This document shows, one piece after another, positions 43,774 through 52,356 of a DNA stretch of 64,000 nt. The DNA comes from Saprospiraceae bacterium (GTDB lineage: Bacteria; Bacteroidota; Bacteroidia; Chitinophagales; Saprospiraceae). The position numbers and the translations under genes were made by a program. Position 1 is the first letter of the stretch. Each line of letters starts with the position of its first letter. The notes beneath the pieces are model-generated. The model made no database searches. It was given only the letters and a program-made list of their open reading frames with translations, and was not told the origin of the DNA. The stretch is from NCBI GenBank assembly GCA_016714785.1, contig JADKCC010000013.1, positions 122,125-186,124 of the forward strand, written 5' to 3'.

Positions 43774-44646
43774 ATGTGGATTTTGATTTCGTGTATAGTT
43801 CTCAATGCATTTATTGGCGTCATTTTCAAGCTTTTTGACAAATATAAGATAGACAACCTACAAGCAATAGTTATCAATTATTTCGTCTGTGTCGCTACTG
43901 CAGCAGCGGTCAATGGTGGCTCCCCTATTCCTCATGATCTCACTACCCAACCATGGTTTTATTATGCTTTTGGACTCGGTTTTATTTTTATCATTGTATT
44001 TAATCTAATGGCACTAACGGTGCAAAATTTTGGTGTGGTGGTAGCAACAATCTTTCAAAAAATGTCTCTTATTGCACCTACTATGATAGCTATAATAGTA
44101 TATAGTGAACCAGCAGGAATTGTGAAGTGGTTTGGCATCTTATGTTCCATATTGTCCATTATTTTGTTAAGTTATCAAAAGTCAGAAAAGACAGACCAAA
44201 AAGATACTAGTGCACTATTATGGCTATTTCCGATTTTAACATTTATAGGTTCTTGTTTGATAGATTCAGCTTTGTATTTGATAGAAAAGCAAAACCTAGC
44301 CCAAAATGGTGACATTGGATTTGTGGCTTCACTGTTTTTATTTGCAGGAGTAAATGGATTGTTAATTCTTATATTTCAGGCATTTAGAAAAAAAGTCACT
44401 TGGCAATGGAAGAATTTAGTCGGAGGAATAGCCTTAGGAATCCCCAATTTCTTCTCCATCTATCTACTGCTTCTCGCATTACAACAAGGTTGGGGAGGCT
44501 CTATTGTATTTCCCGTAAACAATGTAGGCATTTTGGTAGTTGCTGCTATTTTTGGTTTAGTAATATTCCATGAGAAACTAACAAAAGTAAAAATTGCTGG
44601 TTTCGGTTTGGCCATATTATCTATCATCCTTATTACAATGATTTGA
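43774..44646 (+). CDS. EamA/DMT-superfamily permease
   Basis: A 290-residue inner-membrane protein with ten predicted helices in two EamA halves. The first ends in a loop near KSEKTDQKDTSA (residue ~150). The second ends with FGLVIFHEKLTKVKIAGFGLAILSII. The substrate is unknown. It is in a tight operon between the lipid kinase gene (4-base gap) and the YigZ gene (13-base gap). Confidence 0.88.
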   Translation: MWILISCIVLNAFIGVIFKLFDKYKIDNLQAIVINYFVCVATAAAVNGGSPIPHDLTTQPWFYYAFGLGFIFIIVFNLMALTVQNFGVVVATIFQKMSLIAPTMIAIIVYSEPAGIVKWFGILCSILSIILLSYQKSEKTDQKDTSALLWLFPILTFIGSCLIDSALYLIEKQNLAQNGDIGFVASLFLFAGVNGLLILIFQAFRKKVTWQWKNLVGGIALGIPNFFSIYLLLLALQQGWGGSIVFPVNNVGILVVAAIFGLVIFHEKLTKVKIAGFGLAILSIILITMI

Positions 44647-44659
44647 AAAAGTATCTATA

Positions 44660-45322
44660 ATGGTGAATGACACTTACCAAACCATAGAACAATCATCAGA
44701 AGGTGAATATAAAGAAAAAGGTAGTAAATTTTTAGCTTACGCCTACCCCATGGAGACTGAATTAGAGCTAGACACATTTTTAGCTGCGTTAAAAGACATA
44801 CACCCAAAAGCAAGACACTATTGTTATGCTTACAAACTCGGTATGGACGCCAATCGGTACAGAGCCAATGATGATGGAGAGCCATCGGGTACAGCAGGCA
44901 AACCTATTTTAGGGCAGATTCAAAGTTTTGGTCTTACCAATGTATGTATTGTTGTGATCAGATATTTTGGTGGCACTAAATTAGGCGCTTCTGGTCTCAT
45001 CCATGCATACAAAGAATCTGCCAAATCAGCCTTAGAAAACGCGACCATTGTCCAGAAATATTTGTACGTATTTTATCATATGTCTTTTAATTATGACCAA
45101 ATGGGGCATATACTAAATGTGTTAAAAGAATTAGATATTGAGATCAGTGAAAAAAAATTTGAAACATCCTGTAGCGCTACAATCCATATCAGACTCTCTG
45201 CAGAACAGTCCACAATCCATCGTTTAAAAGCAAAATTACTTCATAAATCGTTGGAAGAAATAAATGAAGAAACAGATATAGCGTTTTGCAAAATATCAAA
45301 ATTTGGTAAACAAATGTTGTAA
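44660..45322 (+). CDS. yigZ: YigZ/IMPACT-family protein
   Basis: A 220-residue UPF0029 + DUF1949 protein. The N-terminal domain has YKEKGSKFLAYAYP, PKARHYCYAYKLG, DGEPSGTAGKPIL and VVIRYFGGTKLGASGL, the classic YigZ order. The C-terminal ~75 residues form the ferredoxin-like DUF1949. Yeast and mammalian relatives regulate translation through GCN1. The bacterial role is not settled. It is the last gene of the 41.88-45.3 kb operon. Confidence 0.94.
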   Translation: MVNDTYQTIEQSSEGEYKEKGSKFLAYAYPMETELELDTFLAALKDIHPKARHYCYAYKLGMDANRYRANDDGEPSGTAGKPILGQIQSFGLTNVCIVVIRYFGGTKLGASGLIHAYKESAKSALENATIVQKYLYVFYHMSFNYDQMGHILNVLKELDIEISEKKFETSCSATIHIRLSAEQSTIHRLKAKLLHKSLEEINEETDIAFCKISKFGKQML

Positions 45323-45595
45323 ATCAATCGGGAAGTTGGTTTAACTTGAAAAAGAAGAAATTAGCAACACTGAACTAAACGCTAGAGACCAACATAAGTC
45401 AGGAGCGTATTAGAAATTATCAACGAAATTGGAGACTTTGGACAATATGGAGGAGAGAAACTTCCATTTTAACTGAATTTCCTTTTTTGTTTCACCACCA
45501 ATTATACAATTCAAGTTTTGAAATGCTCCCATACCATCTGAAGATATTTTGAAATGAAAAATATTTACTTATATTTACGCTAAAATTTTCATACC

Positions 45596-47470
45596 ATGAT
45601 ATTCAGGGTTAGTTTTATTTTATTCGCCATTAGTTTATATTCATGTATGTCATCATCAAAAGAAAAAGTCTCCAATGCATTAGCTTATGATCAGCCACCT
45701 ACTTGGGCTAAAGAAGCTATATGGTATCAGATTTTTGTAGAGCGATTTCGCAATGGTAATCCAGCCAATGACCCTACACCTATTACCAGCGACAATGCTT
45801 TGATAGATCCATTGCCGGCAGACTGGCAACTCACTCCTTGGGGACACAGTTGGTATAAACAGGAAACATGGGCAAAAAAAACAGGTCTTGACTTTTACCG
45901 TACCATTCAGATGCGAAGGTATGGTGGAGACTTAGATGGTGTTTATGAAAAAATCCCATATCTTAAAGATCTAGGTATCAATGCCATATATTTCAATCCT
46001 ATCAACGATGCACCATCATTACACAAATATGATGCCCGGCATTACCACCATATAGATGTGACATTTGGCGATGATCCGATTGCTGATTTGTCTCTAATGG
46101 CGAAAGAAAATCATGCAGACCCTACAACATGGCAGTGGACATCTGCGGATAAAAAATTTTTGAATCTTATCAAAAAACTGCATTCAGAAGGAATAAGAGT
46201 TATATTAGATTTCTCTTGGAATCACACTGGAAATAATTTTTGGGCTTTCAAAGATGTGGAAAAAAACAAAGAAGCATCACCTTACAAAGATTGGTACCAC
46301 ACCAAATTTACCAAAGATGACAAAACAGGTGAAACACTTTTGGAGTATGAAGGTTGGTTTGGGATCAAAAATTTGCCCGAACTCAAAAAAGTAGATACCA
46401 AAGGTAAAATACAAGGTCATCCGTATGAAGGCAATCTACAGCCTGAAGTTAAAAAGCATATTTTTGAAGTTTGTCGCCGATGGATGGATCCAAATGGTGA
46501 TGGGCATTTTGAAGACGGGATAGACGGAATGCGCTTAGATGTAGCCGAACATGTCCCTGTAGGTTTTTGGCGAGATTTTCGTCAGTTTGTACGATCAGTC
46601 AATCCCGAATTTTACCTCATTGGTGAAAATTGGTGGACAGAGTGGCCCGATAAATTGATGGATCCTGCACCTTGGGTACGAGGTGATATATTTGATGCCG
46701 TTATGCATTATCAATGGTTTAAAGTAGCACGATCCTATTTTGCAGACGCCAACGATAGCATAGATTTGCCCCTATTCAGAAGACAAATAGATTCAATTTT
46801 TTTAAAATATCCTGAGGCCACCCAACAAGCTATGATGAATCTCGCTTCATCACATGATAGTCCTAGATTATTATCTTCATTTTTCAATGATAACAAATAC
46901 AAATTCAAATGTAAACCACAAGAAGATGCACAGTACAGAACTAATAGACCTGGAGACATCACCTACCATCGTACCAAACTATTACTATTGCATCAATTTA
47001 CCTTTGTAGGTGCGCCACATATATGGAATGGCGACGAGATGGGTATGTATGGCGCTGATGATCCCGACAACAGAAAACCACTAATATGGCCAGATATCAA
47101 ATTTGACAAAGAATCACAATCTGACTTTTCTTCTTACAAATATGAAGAAGATATCGCCTTTGATCAAGATATGTTTGATTACTATAAGTCTTTGATAATT
47201 TTGCGCAAATCGCACCCGGCATTCATCTATGGTACTTACAGAATCATTGATGTTTCCAAAGGCAAAAATGTATTGGCGTACTATCGTATTCAAAATGCTG
47301 AAAAATTCATAGTAGTATTTAACAATAATGCTGAGGTAAATGAAATCAATCTGCCCGAAGCCAGTGAAAATTGTAAGATCGTATTCCAATACGGCAAAGA
47401 TGCCATTTCTCTCAACCAAACCATGATATTGAAACCATTCAGTGCTTTGGTATTAAAAATTGAGCAATAA
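45596..47470 (+). CDS. Alpha-amylase-family (GH13) lipoprotein
   Basis: A 624-residue glycoside hydrolase. The signal MIFRVSFILFAISLYSC ends in a lipobox Cys17, so it is a lipid-anchored envelope enzyme. GH13 regions are present: DFSWNHTG (region I, ~203-210), GMRLDVAEH with the nucleophile Asp (~314), LIGENWW with the acid Glu (~342) and SSHDSPR (~418). The N-terminal WYQIFVERFRNG and YFNPINDAPSLHKYDA resemble cyclomaltodextrinase/neopullulanase-type enzymes, though the usual N-terminal carbohydrate domain is lacking. It acts on alpha-glucans or maltodextrins. A PLP decarboxylase gene follows 12 bases later. Confidence 0.93.
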   Translation: MIFRVSFILFAISLYSCMSSSKEKVSNALAYDQPPTWAKEAIWYQIFVERFRNGNPANDPTPITSDNALIDPLPADWQLTPWGHSWYKQETWAKKTGLDFYRTIQMRRYGGDLDGVYEKIPYLKDLGINAIYFNPINDAPSLHKYDARHYHHIDVTFGDDPIADLSLMAKENHADPTTWQWTSADKKFLNLIKKLHSEGIRVILDFSWNHTGNNFWAFKDVEKNKEASPYKDWYHTKFTKDDKTGETLLEYEGWFGIKNLPELKKVDTKGKIQGHPYEGNLQPEVKKHIFEVCRRWMDPNGDGHFEDGIDGMRLDVAEHVPVGFWRDFRQFVRSVNPEFYLIGENWWTEWPDKLMDPAPWVRGDIFDAVMHYQWFKVARSYFADANDSIDLPLFRRQIDSIFLKYPEATQQAMMNLASSHDSPRLLSSFFNDNKYKFKCKPQEDAQYRTNRPGDITYHRTKLLLLHQFTFVGAPHIWNGDEMGMYGADDPDNRKPLIWPDIKFDKESQSDFSSYKYEEDIAFDQDMFDYYKSLIILRKSHPAFIYGTYRIIDVSKGKNVLAYYRIQNAEKFIVVFNNNAEVNEINLPEASENCKIVFQYGKDAISLNQTMILKPFSALVLKIEQ

Positions 47471-47482
47471 ATCAATTCGAAT

Positions 47483-48901
47483 ATGAACTTATTGAAAAAA
47501 GTGTATGACCCTGAAACCTTTAGAGCTACAGGCCACCAATTGATAGATATGCTAGCTGATCATTTGCAAGCATGTCTTCAAGACTCATCAGGCAAAGTGA
47601 TAGCTTATAAACAGCCCGATGAAAATTATACATTTTGGGCTCATGAAAAATTTGATAGTCCAATGGATTATTTTAATCAAGTAAAAGAAAATTCTATCCA
47701 CATCCATCACCCAAGATATATGGGGCATCAAGTGACGCCTCCTGCACCATTGGCCGCTTTAGCTGGCATGGAAGGGATGTTGCTCAACAGTGGAGGCGCC
47801 ATCTATGAAATGTCGGCAGCTTCTTCCACTTTAGAAAAATTGGTTATTGATCAACTAAAGTCTTATTTCGGTTTTACGGATGGTGATGGCATCATTACAT
47901 CTGGTGGCACTTTAGCCAATCTTACCGCTCTGATTTGTGCCAGAAATATCAAAGCTCCAGAAGACGTTTGGAACGAAGGGCAACACGAAAAGTATGCCTT
48001 TATGGTTTCCGTAGAAGCACATTATTGCATAGATAGAGCAGTCAGAGTGATGGGTTGGGGAGATACTGGTATCATCAAAGTGCCTGTGGATGAACAATTC
48101 AGGATGAGAACTGACCTGCTAAAATCTTTGCATCAAGAAGCCACTGACAGAGGTATTATAATATTGGGCATAGTAGGAAGTGCACCTACCACTTCTACAG
48201 GTATTTATGATAATTTGACGGCAATAGGTCAGTACTGCCAACAACATGGATTATGGTTTCATATTGATGCCGCACATGGAGGTCCTGCAGCATTTTCCCA
48301 AAAATATAACCATTTGACCAAAGGTTGTGAACTGGCTGACTCAATCACTGTCGATGCCCACAAAATGATGATGGTTCCTTCCCTGACTACTATGCTATTT
48401 TTCCGAAATAGTAAAGACAGTTATCGTACATTCGCACAAAAAGCACAATATCTTTGGAATGCATCTAATGAAGAATGGTACAATTACGGTAAACGTACCA
48501 TGGAATGCACTAAAATCATGCTAAGTACCCGTATTTACGCATTACTCAATACCTACGGCATCGAAGTATTTGGTGAATATGTTGATACCTGCTATGACCT
48601 TGGTAAGACTTTTGCCGAAATGCTCAAAAGGGAACCATTGATGGAGCTTGCTGTAGCGCCTGATTCAAATATTGTCTGTTTTAGACTAATCCACAAAAAT
48701 GAATCTCAATGCAACGATATCAATAGAGCCATAAGGCAAAAGATATTGGATGATGGTCGTTTTTACATAGTGCAAACACTCTTGAATGATAACGTTTATC
48801 TCCGCATCAGCATCATGAATCCATTTACATCTATTACAGATTTGGAACTAATGTTGCTTGATGTGAAAACTACCTATCTTGAACTCACGGAAAAAACTTA
48901 A
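47483..48901 (+). CDS. Group II PLP-dependent amino acid decarboxylase
   Basis: A 472-residue enzyme of the aromatic-L-amino-acid/diaminobutyrate decarboxylase family. The PLP lysine lies in VDAHKMMMVP (~Lys293). HIDAAHGGP provides the Asp that pairs with PLP, and VEAHYCIDRA supplies the stacking His. PRYMGHQVTPPAPLAAL is the N-terminal active-site segment. The substrate (tyrosine, DOPA, aspartate, diaminobutyrate) cannot be decided. It lies 12 bases after the amylase gene, perhaps by chance, because the functions are not obviously linked. Confidence 0.92.
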   Translation: MNLLKKVYDPETFRATGHQLIDMLADHLQACLQDSSGKVIAYKQPDENYTFWAHEKFDSPMDYFNQVKENSIHIHHPRYMGHQVTPPAPLAALAGMEGMLLNSGGAIYEMSAASSTLEKLVIDQLKSYFGFTDGDGIITSGGTLANLTALICARNIKAPEDVWNEGQHEKYAFMVSVEAHYCIDRAVRVMGWGDTGIIKVPVDEQFRMRTDLLKSLHQEATDRGIIILGIVGSAPTTSTGIYDNLTAIGQYCQQHGLWFHIDAAHGGPAAFSQKYNHLTKGCELADSITVDAHKMMMVPSLTTMLFFRNSKDSYRTFAQKAQYLWNASNEEWYNYGKRTMECTKIMLSTRIYALLNTYGIEVFGEYVDTCYDLGKTFAEMLKREPLMELAVAPDSNIVCFRLIHKNESQCNDINRAIRQKILDDGRFYIVQTLLNDNVYLRISIMNPFTSITDLELMLLDVKTTYLELTEKT

Positions 48902-49363
48902 TAATTTTTATGCAAGCTTGATTGTACCTACGTATAAAAACTAAATTTTATAATATCATTTAACATAAAATCTATATATTTGCGTTAATAAGAAAAGTAC
49001 GCACCCGTTGTTAAGATTAAAATAGGGAGGCCACCTATCAAAAGTGATGTATGCCAACCGATGAAAAAGAAATGCACCTAGGTTTATATGTTTTGATACA
49101 TATTTGCTCAAAGTGTTATTTTTCATTTTTTTATATCTTTTGCTGAATAATTGGCAGAAAGATCTAAAATTGTATCTCAAGTTACAACAAGAGGTATTTT
49201 GATTTTGCAATGTGGTATTTTAAGAGAAATTGTTTTGGAAAAGACTAACCCCGTTTCCCGGCATTTCTGTATCGCATTTGGTTTTTTAGTGGATATTATA
49301 GTATTTATGTCAATTGTGAGACATAAGTACTACATTTTTATAACCTTTATTAAAACTAGACAG
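48902..49363. other. Spacer before the RiPP-like cassette
   Basis: No convincing gene. The frame continuing upstream of the HTH start back to 49151 is not protein-like. The stretch presumably contains the promoter of the small HTH gene, which I could not fix. Confidence 0.4.
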
Positions 49364-49546
49364 ATGAATTTTATGGATGATGCAGCATTGTTAGAAAGGA
49401 TGATCTGCTTGATGAGAAGAAAAAGTACAGGCGATGCCGATGAGTTTGCAGAAAAACTGGATATGAGCAAACGATCTTTGCAACGACTGATACAAGAAAT
49501 GAAAGAAGGGGATGCGATTGAAAAGAGAAGGAGATTGAAATTTTAA
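49364..49546 (+). CDS. Small HTH protein of the GG-peptide cassette
   Basis: A 60-residue protein (MNFMDDAALLERMICLMRRK...STGDADEFAEKLDMSKRSL) with one helix-turn-helix of the HTH_11 kind. Proteins of this form, with 'RKSTGTPEEFA.KLG.S.RTLYRLI', are typically encoded beside double-glycine-leader peptide genes in Bacteroidota and probably control them. The C-terminal part is a little short (it ends EKRRRLKF, where relatives have ~10-15 more residues). The peptide gene follows 10 bases later. Confidence 0.75.
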   Translation: MNFMDDAALLERMICLMRRKSTGDADEFAEKLDMSKRSLQRLIQEMKEGDAIEKRRRLKF

Positions 49547-49556
49547 TTTTAGAATA

Positions 49557-49754
49557 ATGTTAAGTTTAAAAAATTTTACTGAAAAAAAGCTGTCAAACTC
49601 CAATTTAAGAAATGTAAATGGTGGAAGTGAAACAGGTGGAGGAGCTTATTTTTTTGGATATGGTATTTCCGAATGTGATTGGAATAATGGAGGTGGTAAT
49701 TGTTTCTATTATTTTTCAGGTGGTGGAAGAGTAGAAGCTGAGTGTATTGATTAA
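49557..49754 (+). CDS. Double-glycine-leader peptide, candidate RiPP precursor
   Basis: A 65-residue peptide. The leader LSLKNFTEKKLSNSNLRNVN ends in GG (residues 22-23), as in Bacteroidota GG-leader natural-product precursors cleaved by peptidase-containing ABC transporters. The 42-residue core begins SETGGGAYFFGYG and contains three Cys (in ECDW, NCFYY and AECID), three GGG runs and several acidic residues. Glu and Asp together with Ser, Thr and Lys would suit an ATP-grasp ligase making ester or amide cross-links. An ATP-grasp maturase fragment is encoded 1.1 kb downstream. The mature product is unknown. Confidence 0.75.
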   Translation: MLSLKNFTEKKLSNSNLRNVNGGSETGGGAYFFGYGISECDWNNGGGNCFYYFSGGGRVEAECID

Positions 49755-49836
49755 TATTATTAATATAACACAATTTAGGGGTTACCTAAATTCATATCCA
49801 AAAGTTTAAGTAACTCTAATTTCAAAATCTTAATCA

Positions 49837-50838
49837 TTGAAAAATAATCCTATTTTATTAATTATTTTTTTTATAGTTTTTAATGGCTTTACATATCATA
49901 GTGAACAATTAATTGCTGATTATTATTCAAATGTAAATAAAGCAGAGTCACTTATTATAGAAGCAAAATACAAGGAAGCTGTAAAACACTACTATAAAGC
50001 AGAGAAATATAGAAATCTATTTGCTAAAGATGCTTTTAATGCCTGCCTAGCAAGTGTTCAGATAAATAAATTTAGCGCAACTGCTCATTTTGCAGAAAAT
50101 TTATTGAAAAAAGGATTGGATTCAACCTTTTTTAAGTTGAATTTCGAGTTTTCAAATTTTGTTAAAAGTAAAGAGTGGCAAATTATTACAAGGAAAGCAA
50201 TACAATGTGAGATAGATTTTAACATTAGAAATTATATTTTGAATTTAATAGAAAAAGACCAAAAACCACGTATAAATAATCTTGACATACATGAAAGGAT
50301 TAATGTGGATATTGAAATAGGAAAAATAGTTGATAGTCTTTTTTTAAGGCATGGTTACTTAAGTGAAGAGGTAATAGGAATTTTCCCAGAAGAGCCCGAT
50401 AAATTCCCAAAAGGATGGTCGCCACTAGACATAATTTTAATTCATCAAGTTAAGCTTAATAATTCAAAATTTAAATCTTTATTTGAAACCTATGTTCATC
50501 AGGGTAAAATGCAAAATTCTTTACTTGTTATGCATTCTACAAATTTTGATAATGACTCATTTTATTTATTTAGATGTTTCTATTTTGGAATTGGAGATTT
50601 TATGACTATAGGTCAAGACGTATTTTCGTGTGGCGAAGATTTAGAAAAAATAATTAATAATAACAGAAAGAGAATTTATCTTCCAAATTTTGCATTTTCA
50701 ATTTTAAGTGCAGATTTTAGGAAAAGAAATACAAAATTTATTTTAGGAGCCAAGCCATTGCTTTATACTGATCTTAACTTAAAACAACAAGAAGATTTAA
50801 GAGCTGATCTTTTATCCAAAGGTTATAGAAAGATTTAA
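49837..50838 (+). CDS. Exported TPR-like protein of the RiPP cassette
   Basis: A 333-residue protein starting at TTG, with a hydrophobic signal (PILLIIFFIVFNGFTYHS). TPR-like helices follow (KAESLIIEAKYKEAVKHYYKAEKY) and then a C-terminal domain with LRHGYLSEEVIG...LDIILIHQVKLNNSKF that weakly resembles the DUF6624 pattern. It is probably periplasmic. It lies between the GG-peptide gene (82-base gap) and the truncated maturase (23-base gap), so a role in the peptide system, such as immunity or processing, is plausible but unproven. Confidence 0.75.
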   Translation: MKNNPILLIIFFIVFNGFTYHSEQLIADYYSNVNKAESLIIEAKYKEAVKHYYKAEKYRNLFAKDAFNACLASVQINKFSATAHFAENLLKKGLDSTFFKLNFEFSNFVKSKEWQIITRKAIQCEIDFNIRNYILNLIEKDQKPRINNLDIHERINVDIEIGKIVDSLFLRHGYLSEEVIGIFPEEPDKFPKGWSPLDIILIHQVKLNNSKFKSLFETYVHQGKMQNSLLVMHSTNFDNDSFYLFRCFYFGIGDFMTIGQDVFSCGEDLEKIINNNRKRIYLPNFAFSILSADFRKRNTKFILGAKPLLYTDLNLKQQEDLRADLLSKGYRKI

Positions 50839-50861
50839 CATAATAAAAGAAGGAATAGAAT

Positions 50862-51122
50862 ATGGTTCTCATTATTTCCGAGGATAGCGATACTTCAACC
50901 AATATTGTTATGTCATATTTGATTAAGCAATCAAATATCATTAAAAAACTTAACTTCTATGGTAAACCTTCAACAAATACCTTTTTAGAAATTGAAAATT
51001 TAATCTTAACTGCTGACAGTATTTGGCTCAGAAGAGACAGTTTTGATTTATCTGTACATTGTATTGGAATCTTTAATTTTAGAAAAAGGTGTATTATTAG
51101 ACTTATTGCATTTTTTAGCTGA
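50862..51122 (+). pseudogene. N-terminal fragment of a grasp-with-spasm-type ATP-grasp peptide maturase
   Basis: The 86-residue ORF begins MVLIISEDSDTSTNIVMSYL and continues to IENLILTADSIWLRRDSFDL. This is the start of the ATP-grasp maturases of graspetide-like systems ('MILIIS...D.ST..V..WL', then 'SVWYRRG.F'). Normal proteins of this family have ~320 residues. Here homology ends near residue 70 and the next ~18 residues (IFNFRKRCIIRLIAFFS) are junk before a stop. A REP hairpin and a decayed REP-associated transposase follow directly. The catalytic ATP-grasp core is missing, so the maturase cannot work. Confidence 0.65.
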
Positions 51123-51138
51123 AAGCCACCCTGCTAGG

Positions 51139-51155
51139 CGTAGGCTGCGCCTACG
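51139..51155. repeat. REP-type hairpin next to the transposase remnant
   Basis: CGTAGGC-TGC-GCCTACG, a perfect 7-bp stem with a 3-base loop, set in the GC-rich phrase CCTGCTAGGCGTAGG...CTACGTCTAAGTGATTCC. Such hairpins flank REP-associated tyrosine transposase genes in Bacteroidota. It sits between the gwsG-like fragment and the transposase tail. Confidence 0.7.
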
Positions 51156-51193
51156 TCTAAGTGATTCCAAATTTATAATTTGAATACGAAACA

Positions 51194-51528
51194 CTACATC
51201 CAACCTATATCTGCAATGTCTATTTCTATTAAACTTTCTAATCCACTATAATTCCGTTGACTACTGTCTAGCCAATCGTCAGCCTTTTCCACCCAGCCAC
51301 TTCTCACGGGATTTTCATGAATGTAAGCCATTTTTTGGCAAGTAAATGTATGGGTGAGAAGTTCCACAGCATGATTTTCATCACTCAATTTGTATCTATG
51401 GTGTGATGGAATTCGCAATTTAGATTTGACATTATTCATAATCGAAAATTGCTCATTTCATGAGTCCAAAATTGCAAATCACTATTCCTTTTATGACTTT
51501 TTGCAGCAAATTCAAATCGCTTTAACAT
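51194..51528 (-). pseudogene. REP-associated tyrosine transposase (RAYT), C-terminal remnant with insertion
   Basis: The minus strand encodes MLKRFEFAAKSHKRNSDLQF + WTHE (51528 to ~51455) and then, after a break, NHAVELLTHTFTCQKMAYIH + ENPVRSGWVEKADDWLDSSQ (to 51194). These are the last two parts of the Y1/RAYT transposase family, which normally read without interruption 'QFWTHENHAIEL...QKM.YIHENPVR'. About 80 bases with their own stop (MSNFRL) are inserted between them. The N-terminal half with the HUH motif and catalytic Tyr is absent, so the remnant is inactive. It overlaps the end of the TPR remnant. Confidence 0.8.
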
Positions 51529-51963
51529 CCAATCCTTCCTGATTTTCTGCTTCTACATCTTCGTCAAAATCTATCAAAAGTTGAATAAAATAAGGATATA
51601 CAAAAACAGCCCTGATATCTGCTGCTAAAGCATCTTGGAAATATGTTTTGGCAATAGTGCTCTGTCCAGATAAAGAACTTAATGAAATGGGGCTCTTTTT
51701 CCAAATCTCATCGTTAAAAATACTCGGCGTAGCTATTGCTATGCCTGCGCTTTTTGCCTCGACCTTTGAAAAAATAGTTCCCATTATTATTTAACTTATT
51801 ATCTAGTCAGAGCACCAACATAATCTTGCAACTGTTCTGCATACACCCTGCCATATAGACAGAGTGTTGCAGCGTTGTTGTTATCACCAGACAAAGCATA
51901 TTCTAGCGACTCTATTGCTTCTTCCAAATAATATGGGAGGCATCCAAGGCTTTACATAAATAT
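51529..51963 (-). pseudogene. Remnant of a TPR protein gene
   Basis: Two TPR-like pieces can be read. One is EEAIESLEYALSGDNNNAAT + LCLYGRVYAEQLQDY (about 51950 to 51800). The other is AKTYFQDALAADIRAVFVYP + YFIQLLIDFDEDVEA (about 51650 to 51530, inside the ORF 51512-51784). In relatives these lie side by side. Here about 150 bases of unrelated sequence separate them. The 5' part is cut at the start of the repeat element at 51966. Confidence 0.6.
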
Positions 51964-51965
51964 TT

Positions 51966-52355
51966 AGGGGCTGCTGAAAAAGTCAGCTGTTATTATTGGT
52001 TGTTAGTTTAACGGAGATTATCGTTCAAAAAACAAGCAATAGTGAATGAAGAAACAAAAGTGCGTCTATTGCCATAGAAAGCACAAAGGATTAAATATGA
52101 AATACTTATGGCAATAGAAAAAGCATTTTGGTTCGAAAATGAACGGTGCTACGCAATTGCCTTTTTTTGAACTAGACTTTTTTGGTTACTTTTTTGGGCA
52201 ATGCAAAAAAGTAACTGCCGCCTGCATAAGGCAAAAGCCAATTCAAGGTACACGACTTTTGGACAAAATCAATTAAAAGGTTTGCATTAAATTTCTTTAT
52301 TATAGGCATAATTTATTAATTATCAATTGGTTGTACCATAGTCAGCAAGCCCCTA
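51966..52355. mobile_element. MITE-like repeat, copy R1
   Basis: A ~390-base non-coding element. Its ends are imperfect terminal inverted repeats: AGGGGCTGCTGA (51966-51977) and TCAGCAAGCCCCT (52342-52354), the latter with one extra base. It shares its left ~70 bases (TTTAACGGAGATTATCGTTC...CAAGCAATAG) and right ~165 bases (GAACTAGACTTTT...CCGCCTGCATAAGGCAAAAG...ACACGACTTTTGGACAAAAT...TATCAATTGGTTGTACCA) with R2 at 58085. The middle differs. An internal perfect inverted repeat CTATTGCCATA/TATGGCAATAG is specific to R1. It has no transposase, so it would have to be moved in trans. Confidence 0.75.
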
Positions 52356-52356
52356 T

